NCBI GenBank assembly: GCA_029238215.1
Contig: JAQWGN010000001.1
Location: forward strand, 48,411-112,410
From: Flavobacteriaceae bacterium
GTDB lineage: Bacteria > Bacteroidota > Bacteroidia > Flavobacteriales > Flavobacteriaceae
Length of the DNA stretch: 64,000 nucleotides
Direction of reading: 5' to 3'
Under the pieces are notes generated by a model. It was not told the DNA's origin and searched no databases. It saw only the letters and a list, made by a program, of their open reading frames with translations. Shown here piece by piece: positions 50,457 through 59,595 of the stretch. Both the position numbers and the translations under genes were made by a program. Position 1 is the stretch's first letter, and every line of letters starts with the position of its first letter.

Positions 50457-52515
50457 TTCTATATTCCTTAATCCAGTTTAATACATGTACTGTTTCGTTA
50501 TAATACCGCTCTGCAAATGCTTTTGATGGTGCTGTGGAATTTAACAAGCGGGTAATCTCTCCAAAAGATTCTCCTTCTAAACTTTGATACGTTGGAAAAT
50601 TATTTTCAAAAGCATCAATAATGGAGTGGTGTGAATTAATTTTGGCTGAACGGGTCGTTAACAAAGCTTTAGCGGCACGTATTCTTCCCGAATAACTGTT
50701 GTAAATACTAGACGCCCACGATTCTGATTCTAATGTCTCCTTTGCTTTTTCAATATACTCTTCAGCATCAAACAATAAGGTCTGTACCAAGTCTATCGTT
50801 ACTCCTGCACATTCCCCTACACCAATAGCTTTTTCATAGGTTACATCTGTCCCCCAATCCATAAAATCTTTAGGGGTAAGGGTTGTTATGTCTGCATATC
50901 CTTTTAAATTTTGATAGAAATAATCAGTTTCTTTTCTAAGATAGTATTTTAAAAATGTTTCTCCATTTTCTGAATTCGTATCAAAATCATCTAGCAACCA
51001 ACGCAAAACCTCGGGTGTGCGTTTTGCAGGCACTTTAAGCGCCTTGTCTGCATATCGACCCTCACCATTACCTAAAACACCTCCGCCCAATAATACTTGA
51101 GTTGCAGGGGCAATATTTCCGTTAGACTTAATCGTCATTCCTTGAAATCCTATGTCTGCAATAGCATGCTGTCCACAGGCATTCATACAGCCGCTAATTT
51201 TAATACTTAATTGGTGGTTTTCAATAACTTCAGCGTATTCATCTTCAATTACACGCTGCAGTTCTTTAGCCAGCCCCATGCTACTTGCAATACCTAAATT
51301 ACAAGTATCTGTTCCTGGGCAAGCTACAATATCATTAACTTTATGATACCCTGGTTTTGCCAATTCTAATGCATGAAGCGCTTCATACAAAGCATCTATG
51401 TTTTGTTCTTTTACACCACGAAGTAAAATGCTTTGCCCTATGGTGAATCGTAAATCGTCTCCACAAAATGCTTCAACAACTTCAGCAAGTGCCCGCGCTT
51501 TGTCAGATGAAATATCTCCTCTATCAACAGCAATACCTACAGCCACATAGCCTTTTTGTTTTTGTGAAAAAACATTGCTTTTTTTCCAACGTTCAAAGCT
51601 TTCGTTTGATGTAAATTCAGCCGTATAGTTTTCTGTTTTTGTAAATGTGAGATCTGCAGTCGGTTCAATTACAATCGTCTTAGGATTGATAGATTGATAC
51701 ACATCTAATACACGATTTAAAAATGTGTCAAAGCCTTGTTCTTTAATAAGAAATTTCATTCTTGCTTTGTTGCGCCTGTTTCGTTCACCATACTGATCAA
51801 AAACTCGTACAACAGCTTCACTAAAAGGAATAAATTCTTCTACAGAAATAAACTCACGAAGTACATCGGCAACTCTTGGTTGTGCTCCAATACCGCCACC
51901 TACAAGCATTTTAAAACCGCGTATACCATCTTTAAGAACTGGGATAAAGCCAATGTCGTGGGTAAAAGTAATGGCATCGTCCTCTAATGAGCTTGAAAAA
52001 GCAATTTTAATCTTACGACCCATATCTTGGCAGATGGGGTTTCTTAAAAAATACTCAAAAAAGGCATGAGCATACGGAGTTACGTCAAAAGGTTCATTAG
52101 GATCTATTCCTGCACTTGGTGATGCCGTAATATTTCTAATGGTGTTTCCACAGGCTTCTCGCATGGTAATATCATCCTTTTCTAAGGTTGCCCAAAGCTC
52201 AGGTGTTCTGTCTAAACACACATAGTGGATTTGAATGTCTTGTCGTGTGGTAATGTGTAAATTTCCGTTAGAATATTCATCAGAAACTTCAGCAATACGA
52301 CGCAATTGCTGCGCTGTACATTTGCCATAAGGTATTTTAATGCGTACCATTTGAACCCCTTCTTGGCGTTGTCCGTATACTCCTCGTGCTAAACGAAGGC
52401 TACGAAATTTTTCTTCATCAATGGTACCCTCTTTAAAAGCAAAAATTTTACGTTCAAGCTCTAAAATATCATGCTCAACAATTGGGTCTTCTAATTCTGT
52501 TCTAAAGCTTTTCAT
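50440..52515 (-). CDS. Ferredoxin-type nitrite/sulfite reductase with C-terminal HEPN-like domain
   Basis: Siroheme/4Fe-4S cysteines CPGTDTCNLGI...SGCMNACGQHAIADIG; helical C-terminal extension EEYIEKAKETLESESWASSIYNSYSGRIRAAKALLTTRSAKINSHHSII. Confidence 0.9.
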   Translation of the reverse strand: MKSFRTELEDPIVEHDILELERKIFAFKEGTIDEEKFRSLRLARGVYGQRQEGVQMVRIKIPYGKCTAQQLRRIAEVSDEYSNGNLHITTRQDIQIHYVCLDRTPELWATLEKDDITMREACGNTIRNITASPSAGIDPNEPFDVTPYAHAFFEYFLRNPICQDMGRKIKIAFSSSLEDDAITFTHDIGFIPVLKDGIRGFKMLVGGGIGAQPRVADVLREFISVEEFIPFSEAVVRVFDQYGERNRRNKARMKFLIKEQGFDTFLNRVLDVYQSINPKTIVIEPTADLTFTKTENYTAEFTSNESFERWKKSNVFSQKQKGYVAVGIAVDRGDISSDKARALAEVVEAFCGDDLRFTIGQSILLRGVKEQNIDALYEALHALELAKPGYHKVNDIVACPGTDTCNLGIASSMGLAKELQRVIEDEYAEVIENHQLSIKISGCMNACGQHAIADIGFQGMTIKSNGNIAPATQVLLGGGVLGNGEGRYADKALKVPAKRTPEVLRWLLDDFDTNSENGETFLKYYLRKETDYFYQNLKGYADITTLTPKDFMDWGTDVTYEKAIGVGECAGVTIDLVQTLLFDAEEYIEKAKETLESESWASSIYNSYSGRIRAAKALLTTRSAKINSHHSIIDAFENNFPTYQSLEGESFGEITRLLNSTAPSKAFAERYYNETVHVLNWIKEYRNAQQN

Positions 52516-53759
52516 GTAGTTTCGATAAAGCCAACTCCGGCTGTGTTATATGTTTGTGGATCGATTAAAATAAACGAACCTAATGCAGGATTTTCAGTGT
52601 ATGGCTTTGTAGTTAATGATTGTGCCAATACTAGTGATCCTTTTCCTATGTCATTTAGCTTTAACTCATTGGCTTGTTCTTGCGCCAATGCCTCCAAGTC
52701 TATTTTAGAGCGTATGCTTTTTACTTTAACTAAACTCCGTTGTACGCCTTGTTGAAGCCAATATTTGTTTCCAGGCGAAAGAGGCGAATCTTGCATCCAG
52801 CAAAAAGTAGCGCTTAAGTTTTTACCCTGATTTATATTTCCTTGCTCGTTTAAAATACTATCACCTCTTGAAGCATCAATTTCATCGACAAGTAAGATTG
52901 TTCCATTTTCACCAGCTTCCAAATCTTTAACATCGCGCCCATATTTTTCAATGCGTTTAATAATACTTTTTCGCCCTGAAGGATGAATTGAAATAGAATC
53001 TCCTACATTGAATTTTCCCGACCGAACATTTCCAGCAAAACCACGGTAATCATGGAAGGCTTCATTTTTTGGACGAATTACATATTGAATTTGGAAAGCT
53101 CCATCATGACTTTCCTTTTTTGTTACAGCTAAGGATTCAATCAAATTAAGCAAAGGTGCACCAGAGTACCAATCCAGCTTATCAGAGTGCTTAACAATGT
53201 TTTCATTGTGGAGTGCAGAAACTGGAGTAAAATGATAATGTACACCCTCGTTCCCATGTTGATCAACTAGCGCGTCTAAGGTGCTTTTGATTTCATCAAA
53301 AACTTCTTTCTTGTAGTCAACTAAATCCATTTTATTAACTGCAAAAATTATTTGCTTAATGCCTAGCAATTGGGTAATAAAAAAGTGTCGTTTTGTTTGT
53401 TCTATGACACCTTTTCTAGCGTCTAATAAAATAATACTTACCTGTGCGGTCGAAGTACCTGTAACCATATTTCTCGTATACTCTACGTGTCCAGGAGAAT
53501 CTGCGATTATAAACCGTCTCTTTGGCGTTGAAAAGAAAATGTGTGAAACATCAATGGTAATACCTTGTTCTCGCTCTGTCAATAATCCGTCTGTGGCAAG
53601 TGATAAGTCTAGGTATCCAAAACCACGAGCAGCACTTCTTTCCTCAATGTGCTGAATTTGATCTGTTTTAAGCGCACCGGTTTCATACAATAAACGCCCA
53701 ATAAGGGTGCTTTTACCGTCGTCTACACTTCCTGCTGTTGCAATTTTAATTAATTCCAT
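52512..53759 (-). CDS. cysN: Sulfate adenylyltransferase subunit 1
   Basis: ATAGSVDDGKSTLIGRLLYETGAL; ADSPGHVEYTRNMVTGTSTA; AVNKMDLVDY. Confidence 0.97.
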   Translation of the reverse strand: MELIKIATAGSVDDGKSTLIGRLLYETGALKTDQIQHIEERSAARGFGYLDLSLATDGLLTEREQGITIDVSHIFFSTPKRRFIIADSPGHVEYTRNMVTGTSTAQVSIILLDARKGVIEQTKRHFFITQLLGIKQIIFAVNKMDLVDYKKEVFDEIKSTLDALVDQHGNEGVHYHFTPVSALHNENIVKHSDKLDWYSGAPLLNLIESLAVTKKESHDGAFQIQYVIRPKNEAFHDYRGFAGNVRSGKFNVGDSISIHPSGRKSIIKRIEKYGRDVKDLEAGENGTILLVDEIDASRGDSILNEQGNINQGKNLSATFCWMQDSPLSPGNKYWLQQGVQRSLVKVKSIRSKIDLEALAQEQANELKLNDIGKGSLVLAQSLTTKPYTENPALGSFILIDPQTYNTAGVGFIETT

Positions 53760-53760
53760 C

Positions 53761-54651
53761 TTAAAAATACCCTACTTTTTTGCGTTCTTCCATAGCTCCT
53801 TCAGATCGTTTGTCGTCCATACGTGCGCCACGTTCTGAAAAATTGGAACCTCCTATTTCTTCAATAATATTATCAAGTTCTGTTGCTTCAGACAATACAG
53901 CCGCTGTACAACTCATATCACCAACCGTACGAAAGCGTACAGAAGCTAATTTTCTTTCGTCCTTTTCTTCAACGTTTATATATTCTGAAACTGGCATCCA
54001 TTGGCTATCACGTAAAAATACTTCACGTTCATGGGCATAATAAATGGAAGGGATTTCAAGTTTTTCTTGACGTATGTAGTGCCAAACGTCAAGTTCTGTC
54101 CAGTTGCTAATAGGAAAAACACGTACATTTTCACCATTATGAATCATGCCGTTAAGCATGTCAAATAATTCTGGACGCTGAAGCTTTTCATTCCATTGAC
54201 CAAAATCATCACGCACCGAAAACACACGTTCTTTTGCTCGAGCTTTTTCTTCATCCCTACGTGCACCGCCCATACAGGCATCAAATTTGTGGGCTTCAAT
54301 TGTACTTAGTAGCGTTGTGGTTTGCAAACTGTTTCTACTGGCATGACGTCCTTTTTCTTCCATCACATTTCCTGCATCAATGTCATCTTGAACACTTCCA
54401 ACAATTAAGCGTAAACCATGTTCGGCAACCAGTTTATCACGAAGTTCAATAGTTTCAGGGAAGTTATGCCCAGTATCGATATGTACCAACGGGAATGGAA
54501 TGCTTGCTGGCGCAAAAGCTTTTTGAGCCAAGTGGAGTAGGGTGATGGAATCCTTTCCACCAGAAAAAAGCAAACACGGATTGTCAAATTGTCCGGCTAC
54601 CTCTCTAATAATATAAATTGACTCTTCTTCTAATTGTTTTAGTATACTCAT
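53761..54651 (-). CDS. cysD: Sulfate adenylyltransferase subunit 2
   Basis: CLLFSGGKDSITLLHLAQKAF; CMGGARRDEEKARAKERVFSVRD; DDKRSEGAMEERKKVGYF C-terminus. Confidence 0.97.
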   Translation of the reverse strand: MSILKQLEEESIYIIREVAGQFDNPCLLFSGGKDSITLLHLAQKAFAPASIPFPLVHIDTGHNFPETIELRDKLVAEHGLRLIVGSVQDDIDAGNVMEEKGRHASRNSLQTTTLLSTIEAHKFDACMGGARRDEEKARAKERVFSVRDDFGQWNEKLQRPELFDMLNGMIHNGENVRVFPISNWTELDVWHYIRQEKLEIPSIYYAHEREVFLRDSQWMPVSEYINVEEKDERKLASVRFRTVGDMSCTAAVLSEATELDNIIEEIGGSNFSERGARMDDKRSEGAMEERKKVGYF

Positions 54652-55358
54652 GATTTAATCGTATGAAGTCCACATTCTTTTTTACTTGATTCCCACCACC
54701 AGCGTCCAGCCCTGATGTCCTCGCCATTTTCAATAGCGCGAGTGCACGGAGCACAACCAATGCTTACAAAACCCTTAGCATGTAAGGAGTTTTGAGGAAC
54801 CTTATTTTCTTTTAAATACGCATTGACATCGGATAATTCCCATTTTGCTAGGGGGTTAAACTTTATAATATCAAAATGTTCATCGTAAGAAAAGTAGTCA
54901 AGCGTTGCACGGTTTTCAGATTGTGCCTGTCTCAATCCAGTAATCCAAAGATCTTTACCCTTAAGAGCTCGTTTTAGAGGAACTATTTTTCTGATCCCAC
55001 AACATTCTTTTCTGTTCTCTACAGATTCGTAAAAACTATTTGGTCCCTTTTTTGTCACTAAATCTTCTAGCGCATTTTGACTAGGAGCAAATACGTCAAT
55101 TGTAATATTGTATTTTTTCTGGGTAATGTCTAGTACATCATAAGTTTCTTGAAAAATACGACCTGTATCTAGAGTAAATATTTTAATTGGAAGTGTGTTA
55201 GAAGCAATGTGGTGTGTAATTACTTGATCTTCTTGACCTAAAGAGGTAGAAAAGACAGGGTTTTTAAAATCTTGGCGCAACAAAAAACCGAAAAGTTCAG
55301 TGAGGGCAGTTAGTTTTTCTGAAGCCCTATTTAAGTCACTCGCGATAGCATGGCTCAT
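54648..55358 (-). CDS. cysH: Adenylyl-sulfate (APS)-type reductase
   Basis: FSTSLGQEDQVI; paired cysteines KECCGIRKIVPLKRAL and CAPCTRAIENGEDIRAGRWWWESSKKECGLH. Confidence 0.93.
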   Translation of the reverse strand: MSHAIASDLNRASEKLTALTELFGFLLRQDFKNPVFSTSLGQEDQVITHHIASNTLPIKIFTLDTGRIFQETYDVLDITQKKYNITIDVFAPSQNALEDLVTKKGPNSFYESVENRKECCGIRKIVPLKRALKGKDLWITGLRQAQSENRATLDYFSYDEHFDIIKFNPLAKWELSDVNAYLKENKVPQNSLHAKGFVSIGCAPCTRAIENGEDIRAGRWWWESSKKECGLHTIKS

Positions 55359-55609
55359 TTTTTACCCCATTTTATGTTGTTCCACAAGCGTTCATGAATG
55401 ACATATAGCACCATTTTAGTAACAAGCTCAATTCCTCCAATAGAAAGCGCAAAAGCGATCTTTCCAGTTATAATATATGATATTAGAATCGTGTCAAGCG
55501 TGCCAATAATCCGCCAACTTATAGACTTTACCAATGATCTAGACAGACGTTCATTGGTGTCAGTACGACTCGTTTTCTTGGTTGAAATAAATAATTGATC
55601 GACAATCAT
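55355..55609 (-). CDS. DUF2061-family membrane protein
   Basis: SLVKSISWRIIGTLDTILISYIITGKIAFALSIGGIELVTKMVLYVIHERLWNNIKWG; overlaps the cysH start. ATG 55609 preferred over 55717, which would overlap the divergent gene. Confidence 0.85.
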   Translation of the reverse strand: MIVDQLFISTKKTSRTDTNERLSRSLVKSISWRIIGTLDTILISYIITGKIAFALSIGGIELVTKMVLYVIHERLWNNIKWGKK

Positions 55610-55688
55610 GGGGTGTATTATGACAGCAAATATAATAAATACTATCAAATAGATAGGATTAATAGAAATAAATTTTTTAATTTTGAAT

Positions 55689-56105
55689 ATGATTTCAAAC
55701 AAATGTAAATACGCCATTAAGGCACTGGTTTATATTGCTAATAATGAGCAAGATGACAAGGCGGTTATGACTGCTGATATTGCTCGAGAACAAAAAATAC
55801 CAAGAAAATTTTTAGAAATCATTCTTCGCGAACTGCGAAATAACCGTATTTTGGATAGTAAGCGCGGTAAAGATGGTGGTTTCCGCATGTTACGTGCGCC
55901 AGAAAATATTAGTTTGACTGAGATTATGCGCATTATTGATGGTCCTATCGCTATGCTTCCTTGTGTTTCTTTGAATTATTACCGTTCCTGTGATGAATGT
56001 GAGGAAGACTCCTGTCAAATTAAAACAGTGTTTGAGCAAGTACGTGATAAAACGTTAGAGGTACTTAACGGTAAAACGATTAAATCATTAACTTCACAGT
56101 TCTAA
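55689..56105 (+). CDS. Rrf2-family transcriptional regulator
   Basis: MISNKCKYAIKALVYIANNEQ; IPRKFLEIILRELRNNRILDSKRGKDGGFRM; Cys cluster CVSLNYYRSCDECEEDSC. Confidence 0.92.
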   Translation: MISNKCKYAIKALVYIANNEQDDKAVMTADIAREQKIPRKFLEIILRELRNNRILDSKRGKDGGFRMLRAPENISLTEIMRIIDGPIAMLPCVSLNYYRSCDECEEDSCQIKTVFEQVRDKTLEVLNGKTIKSLTSQF

Positions 56106-56114
56106 TTTTTTATA

Positions 56115-56504
56115 ATGAAAAGGCGAATAGCTTTTGTATTGGCTCTTTTTACTTTGTTGCTTTCAACAGAGAGCACTTTCATGTTTCATTATTGCCACAG
56201 TCAATTTGTTTCAGCTTCTGTAAATAAAGAATTAGCTACATGTTGTACAAAGACAGCACATAAAGAGCCAGTAGTTCGTGGTATTTGTTGTGAATTAGCC
56301 TCTTTTGAGACCCATCTAAATGATACAATTCTTGATGAAAGTTTAGATTCAATTGAACTTCCTCTTTATGATTTTGTTTTGTCTACAACACCCTTTGTAA
56401 AAACAATTACTTCTTCTGTAGGGTTTCAATTAGTAACTCCTAGGCCTCCACCAAAACCATTTTCAGCAAACCTCCATATCCTTTACGAGCAATATTTAAT
56501 TTGA
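56115..56504 (+). CDS. HYC_CC_PP-family protein
   Basis: 129 aa with FHYCHSQ, ATCCTKTAHK, GICCELAS and RPPPKP motifs. Confidence 0.85.
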   Translation: MKRRIAFVLALFTLLLSTESTFMFHYCHSQFVSASVNKELATCCTKTAHKEPVVRGICCELASFETHLNDTILDESLDSIELPLYDFVLSTTPFVKTITSSVGFQLVTPRPPPKPFSANLHILYEQYLI

Positions 56505-56551
56505 TTTAACAAACACACCCATTCACTGTTTGTTTTATTAAATTAATTATT

Positions 56552-58780
56552 ATGTATAAAAAATATTGTATTCTTTATTTCTTGACTTTTGTGAGTTTTT
56601 TAAACGCACAACACATGGTTTCTGGTTACGTATATGGCCTAGAAAACAACACTGAAACTCCGCTTGTAGGCGCAAGTGTATATTGGGAAAATTCTAGTAC
56701 AGGAGTCATAACTGATGATAAAGGTTTTTTCTCTATAAAACACACAAATGAATCTGCTGTATTAGTGGTTTCATATCTAAGTTTTAGTACGGTTAAGGTT
56801 ACACCAGAATTTGGTGTTATCAATCGTGTAGAATTGACCCCCTCAGAATCCTCTAATTTAGATGAGGTAACAATTACAAAGAAAAGGGCTGCTTTACAAC
56901 GCTCTATATTTAGTTCACGGAACATGACTACTATTGGTAGTGATGAATTGCTAAAAGCAGCATGTTGTAATTTGTCCGAAAGTTTTGAAACCAACCCATC
57001 AATTGATGTTAATTATACGGATGCTTTAACAGGTGCTAAGCAGATACAAATGCTTGGTTTAACGAGTCCATATATTTTATTCACTCTTGAAAACATCCCT
57101 AGTTTAAGAGGAAGTACGCAGACATATGGGTTGAGTTTTACTCCCGGAACTTGGATTGAGAGTATTCAAATCACTAAGGGGACAGGGTCTGTTACAAATG
57201 GATTTGAAAGCCTATCGGGACAGATTAATACCGAATTGGTAAAGCCGCTATTAGCACCAATATTTTTCGCTAATGGATACCGATCTTTAAATGGTAGAAC
57301 GGAATTAAACCTTCAAGGAAAACATACGTTCTCTAAAAAATGGTCTACAGCATTATTTGTTCACGCAAATCAACGTCTTCAAAAAACAGATAACAATAAA
57401 GACGGTTTTCTCGACATGCCACTTTCTAATCAACTAAATATATTTAACCGATGGCAATATATTGATGCCCAAAACGGATGGGTTGGTTTTATGAGTCTTA
57501 GATATTTGACCGATCAAAAACAGCTTGGACAATTGGAGTTTAACCCAGAAAACCATCAAAATGGAACCGATTATTGGGGTGGAGAAATCAAGACAGAATC
57601 CTATGATTTTACCTTAAAAACAGGCTATGTGTTTCCACAACGGCCATACAGTAGTTTTGGTTTTCAAACCGCGCTAAGTCAATACCGTCAAGACACATAT
57701 TTTGGCACTAGAATGTATGATGTGGTGTATCGTAGTTTGTTTAGCCACTTGGTTTATCAATCGATTATCGGAAGTACACAGCATAAATTTAAAACCGGCT
57801 TGCAGTATATGGCAGATCTATATGACGAGCAACTGGAGCTGCTCGATATAAATCGAAGCGAATATAATTTTGGTGGATTTTTCGAATATAGTTACGATAG
57901 CTTGGAACAGTTTAATATGATTTTGGGTCTACGAATTGATCGTCATAATTTACTGGGCACTTTTGTTACTCCAAGGGCGCACTTTCGTTATGCGCTGTTT
58001 GATAACAAAACAATCTTACGGTTATCGGCAGGTGAGGGGAGAAGGGTTTCTAGTATTTTTTCTGAACATCAAAAATTCTTAGGAAGTCAGCGTCAACTCA
58101 ATATTACGCAGCCTCAAAAACCGCTGTATGGACTACTTCCAGAACGTGCCTGGAATTATGGATTTAGTTGGATTCAAAAGACGGTACTTTTTGATAAGCC
58201 CGTTGATTTGGCTATAGATGTTTACCGTACCGAGTTTACCAACCGAGTTGTTGTGGATTGGGAAACTCCAACAGAGTTGTCGTTTTATAATCTAAATGGA
58301 AAAAGTTTTGCCCAAAGTTTTCAGCTTTCAGCCAATGCTGCTCTTAGTGAACGTATCGATTTTAGATTTGCTTTTAAATCATACGATGTAAAAACTACGT
58401 ATAAATCTGGATTAAAGCGGGTCCCTTTGCAGCCTAAAACACGATGGTTTGCAAATTTGGGATACACAAGTGTATTATCTTCTGGACGTTTGTGGCGTGC
58501 CGATGCAACGTTTCATCATATTGGAGCACAGCGACGCGTAGCTTCACTAAGTGCTGCATCTAAAAGTGCTCCGGGGTTTTCGTTATTGAGTACACAACTT
58601 ACGAGGCAGTTTTCCAAAAACCTTTCAGTATACGCTGGAGGGGAAAACCTACTAAATATTAAGCAAAGTGATGCCGTTTTGGGCTCGAATGATCCTTTTG
58701 GACCAACATTTGATACCAGTCGAGTATATGCACCCGTTTTTGGGCGTATGTTTTATATCGGTTTCCGATTTAATTTATAA
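56552..58780 (+). CDS. TonB-dependent receptor
   Basis: N-terminal carboxypeptidase-like domain, plug LKAACCNLSESFETNPSIDVNYTDALTGAKQIQMLGL, C-terminal barrel ending GRMFYIGFRFNL. Confidence 0.93.
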   Translation: MYKKYCILYFLTFVSFLNAQHMVSGYVYGLENNTETPLVGASVYWENSSTGVITDDKGFFSIKHTNESAVLVVSYLSFSTVKVTPEFGVINRVELTPSESSNLDEVTITKKRAALQRSIFSSRNMTTIGSDELLKAACCNLSESFETNPSIDVNYTDALTGAKQIQMLGLTSPYILFTLENIPSLRGSTQTYGLSFTPGTWIESIQITKGTGSVTNGFESLSGQINTELVKPLLAPIFFANGYRSLNGRTELNLQGKHTFSKKWSTALFVHANQRLQKTDNNKDGFLDMPLSNQLNIFNRWQYIDAQNGWVGFMSLRYLTDQKQLGQLEFNPENHQNGTDYWGGEIKTESYDFTLKTGYVFPQRPYSSFGFQTALSQYRQDTYFGTRMYDVVYRSLFSHLVYQSIIGSTQHKFKTGLQYMADLYDEQLELLDINRSEYNFGGFFEYSYDSLEQFNMILGLRIDRHNLLGTFVTPRAHFRYALFDNKTILRLSAGEGRRVSSIFSEHQKFLGSQRQLNITQPQKPLYGLLPERAWNYGFSWIQKTVLFDKPVDLAIDVYRTEFTNRVVVDWETPTELSFYNLNGKSFAQSFQLSANAALSERIDFRFAFKSYDVKTTYKSGLKRVPLQPKTRWFANLGYTSVLSSGRLWRADATFHHIGAQRRVASLSAASKSAPGFSLLSTQLTRQFSKNLSVYAGGENLLNIKQSDAVLGSNDPFGPTFDTSRVYAPVFGRMFYIGFRFNL

Positions 58781-58789
58781 TTTTAGAAA

Positions 58790-59149
58790 ATGATGTACAA
58801 ACTAGTAATATTTATTTTTATTTCTACAGCTGTTTTTGCACAGACTGAGGAAGCTACTCTTGCTGTTCGCGGAAATTGTGGAATGTGTAAGGCACGTATT
58901 GAAAAGGCAGCCATTAAAACAAAAGGCGTTAAATATGCCGTTTGGCAAGCACAAAATGAGGAACTCACAGTGTTGTTAAATCCATCAAAAACTTCTGTAG
59001 CACAACTCGCAGAAAATATTTCTGCAGTAGGGCATGAGGCTAATGGCGTTGTTGTTGATAAAACAATTTATGATGCACTTCCTTTATGTTGTCAATATGT
59101 AATGGGTGAAACTATGGAAAATGACGATCCTAAATGTTCGGTTCACTAG
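58790..59149 (+). CDS. Secreted heavy-metal-associated (HMA) domain protein
   Basis: Signal peptide MMYKLVIFIFISTAVFAQ; RGNCGMCKARIEKAAIKTKGVKYAVW HMA fold; C-terminal PLCCQY. Confidence 0.88.
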   Translation: MMYKLVIFIFISTAVFAQTEEATLAVRGNCGMCKARIEKAAIKTKGVKYAVWQAQNEELTVLLNPSKTSVAQLAENISAVGHEANGVVVDKTIYDALPLCCQYVMGETMENDDPKCSVH

Positions 59150-59153
59150 GATG

Positions 59154-59486
59154 CTATTTTTTATGTAGCTCTTGTTCCAACTGTTCTATTCGAGTATTCA
59201 ATACTTCGATTTGTTTTTTAAGATATTCAACTTCTGTTTTTAAGTCGTTGTTGTCTATGTGTTTTTTAGGCAATAGCATTTCGCCCTCACCATACAGAAG
59301 CCACTTGAAATTTATTTCAGGAAATTTTAATGTTATATTTTGCGCAAGTTTAGTTGAAATATTATTTCTCCCATTCATGATGTGAAATAAAACAGTACCA
59401 TCGTTATAACCAAGTGAAATGCCTAAAGCACGCCTGCTTAATTTCGTGTGATCTAAAACAGCTTTAATCCTTTCTGCTGGTAACAT
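59154..59486 (-). CDS. HTH (XRE/phage-repressor-like) DNA-binding protein with C-terminal coiled coil
   Basis: RIKAVLDHTKLSRRALGISLGYNDGTVLFHIMNGRNNIS; INFKWLLYGEGEML; heptad-like C-terminus. Confidence 0.8.
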   Translation of the reverse strand: MLPAERIKAVLDHTKLSRRALGISLGYNDGTVLFHIMNGRNNISTKLAQNITLKFPEINFKWLLYGEGEMLLPKKHIDNNDLKTEVEYLKKQIEVLNTRIEQLEQELHKK

Positions 59487-59595
59487 TTTTGATTTATAAA
59501 GTACGTTTAAACAAAAATTTAGCTAAATGTTGCTAAATGTTGTTATGATGCTTAATTTTACAAACATAGCATAATAATTAAGAATATAAACAGCT

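Noticed and set aside
55610-55717. N-terminal extension of the DUF2061 protein in the ORF track
   Set aside because: It would overlap the divergent Rrf2 gene and its promoter; the internal Met at 55609 gives a normal-length protein.
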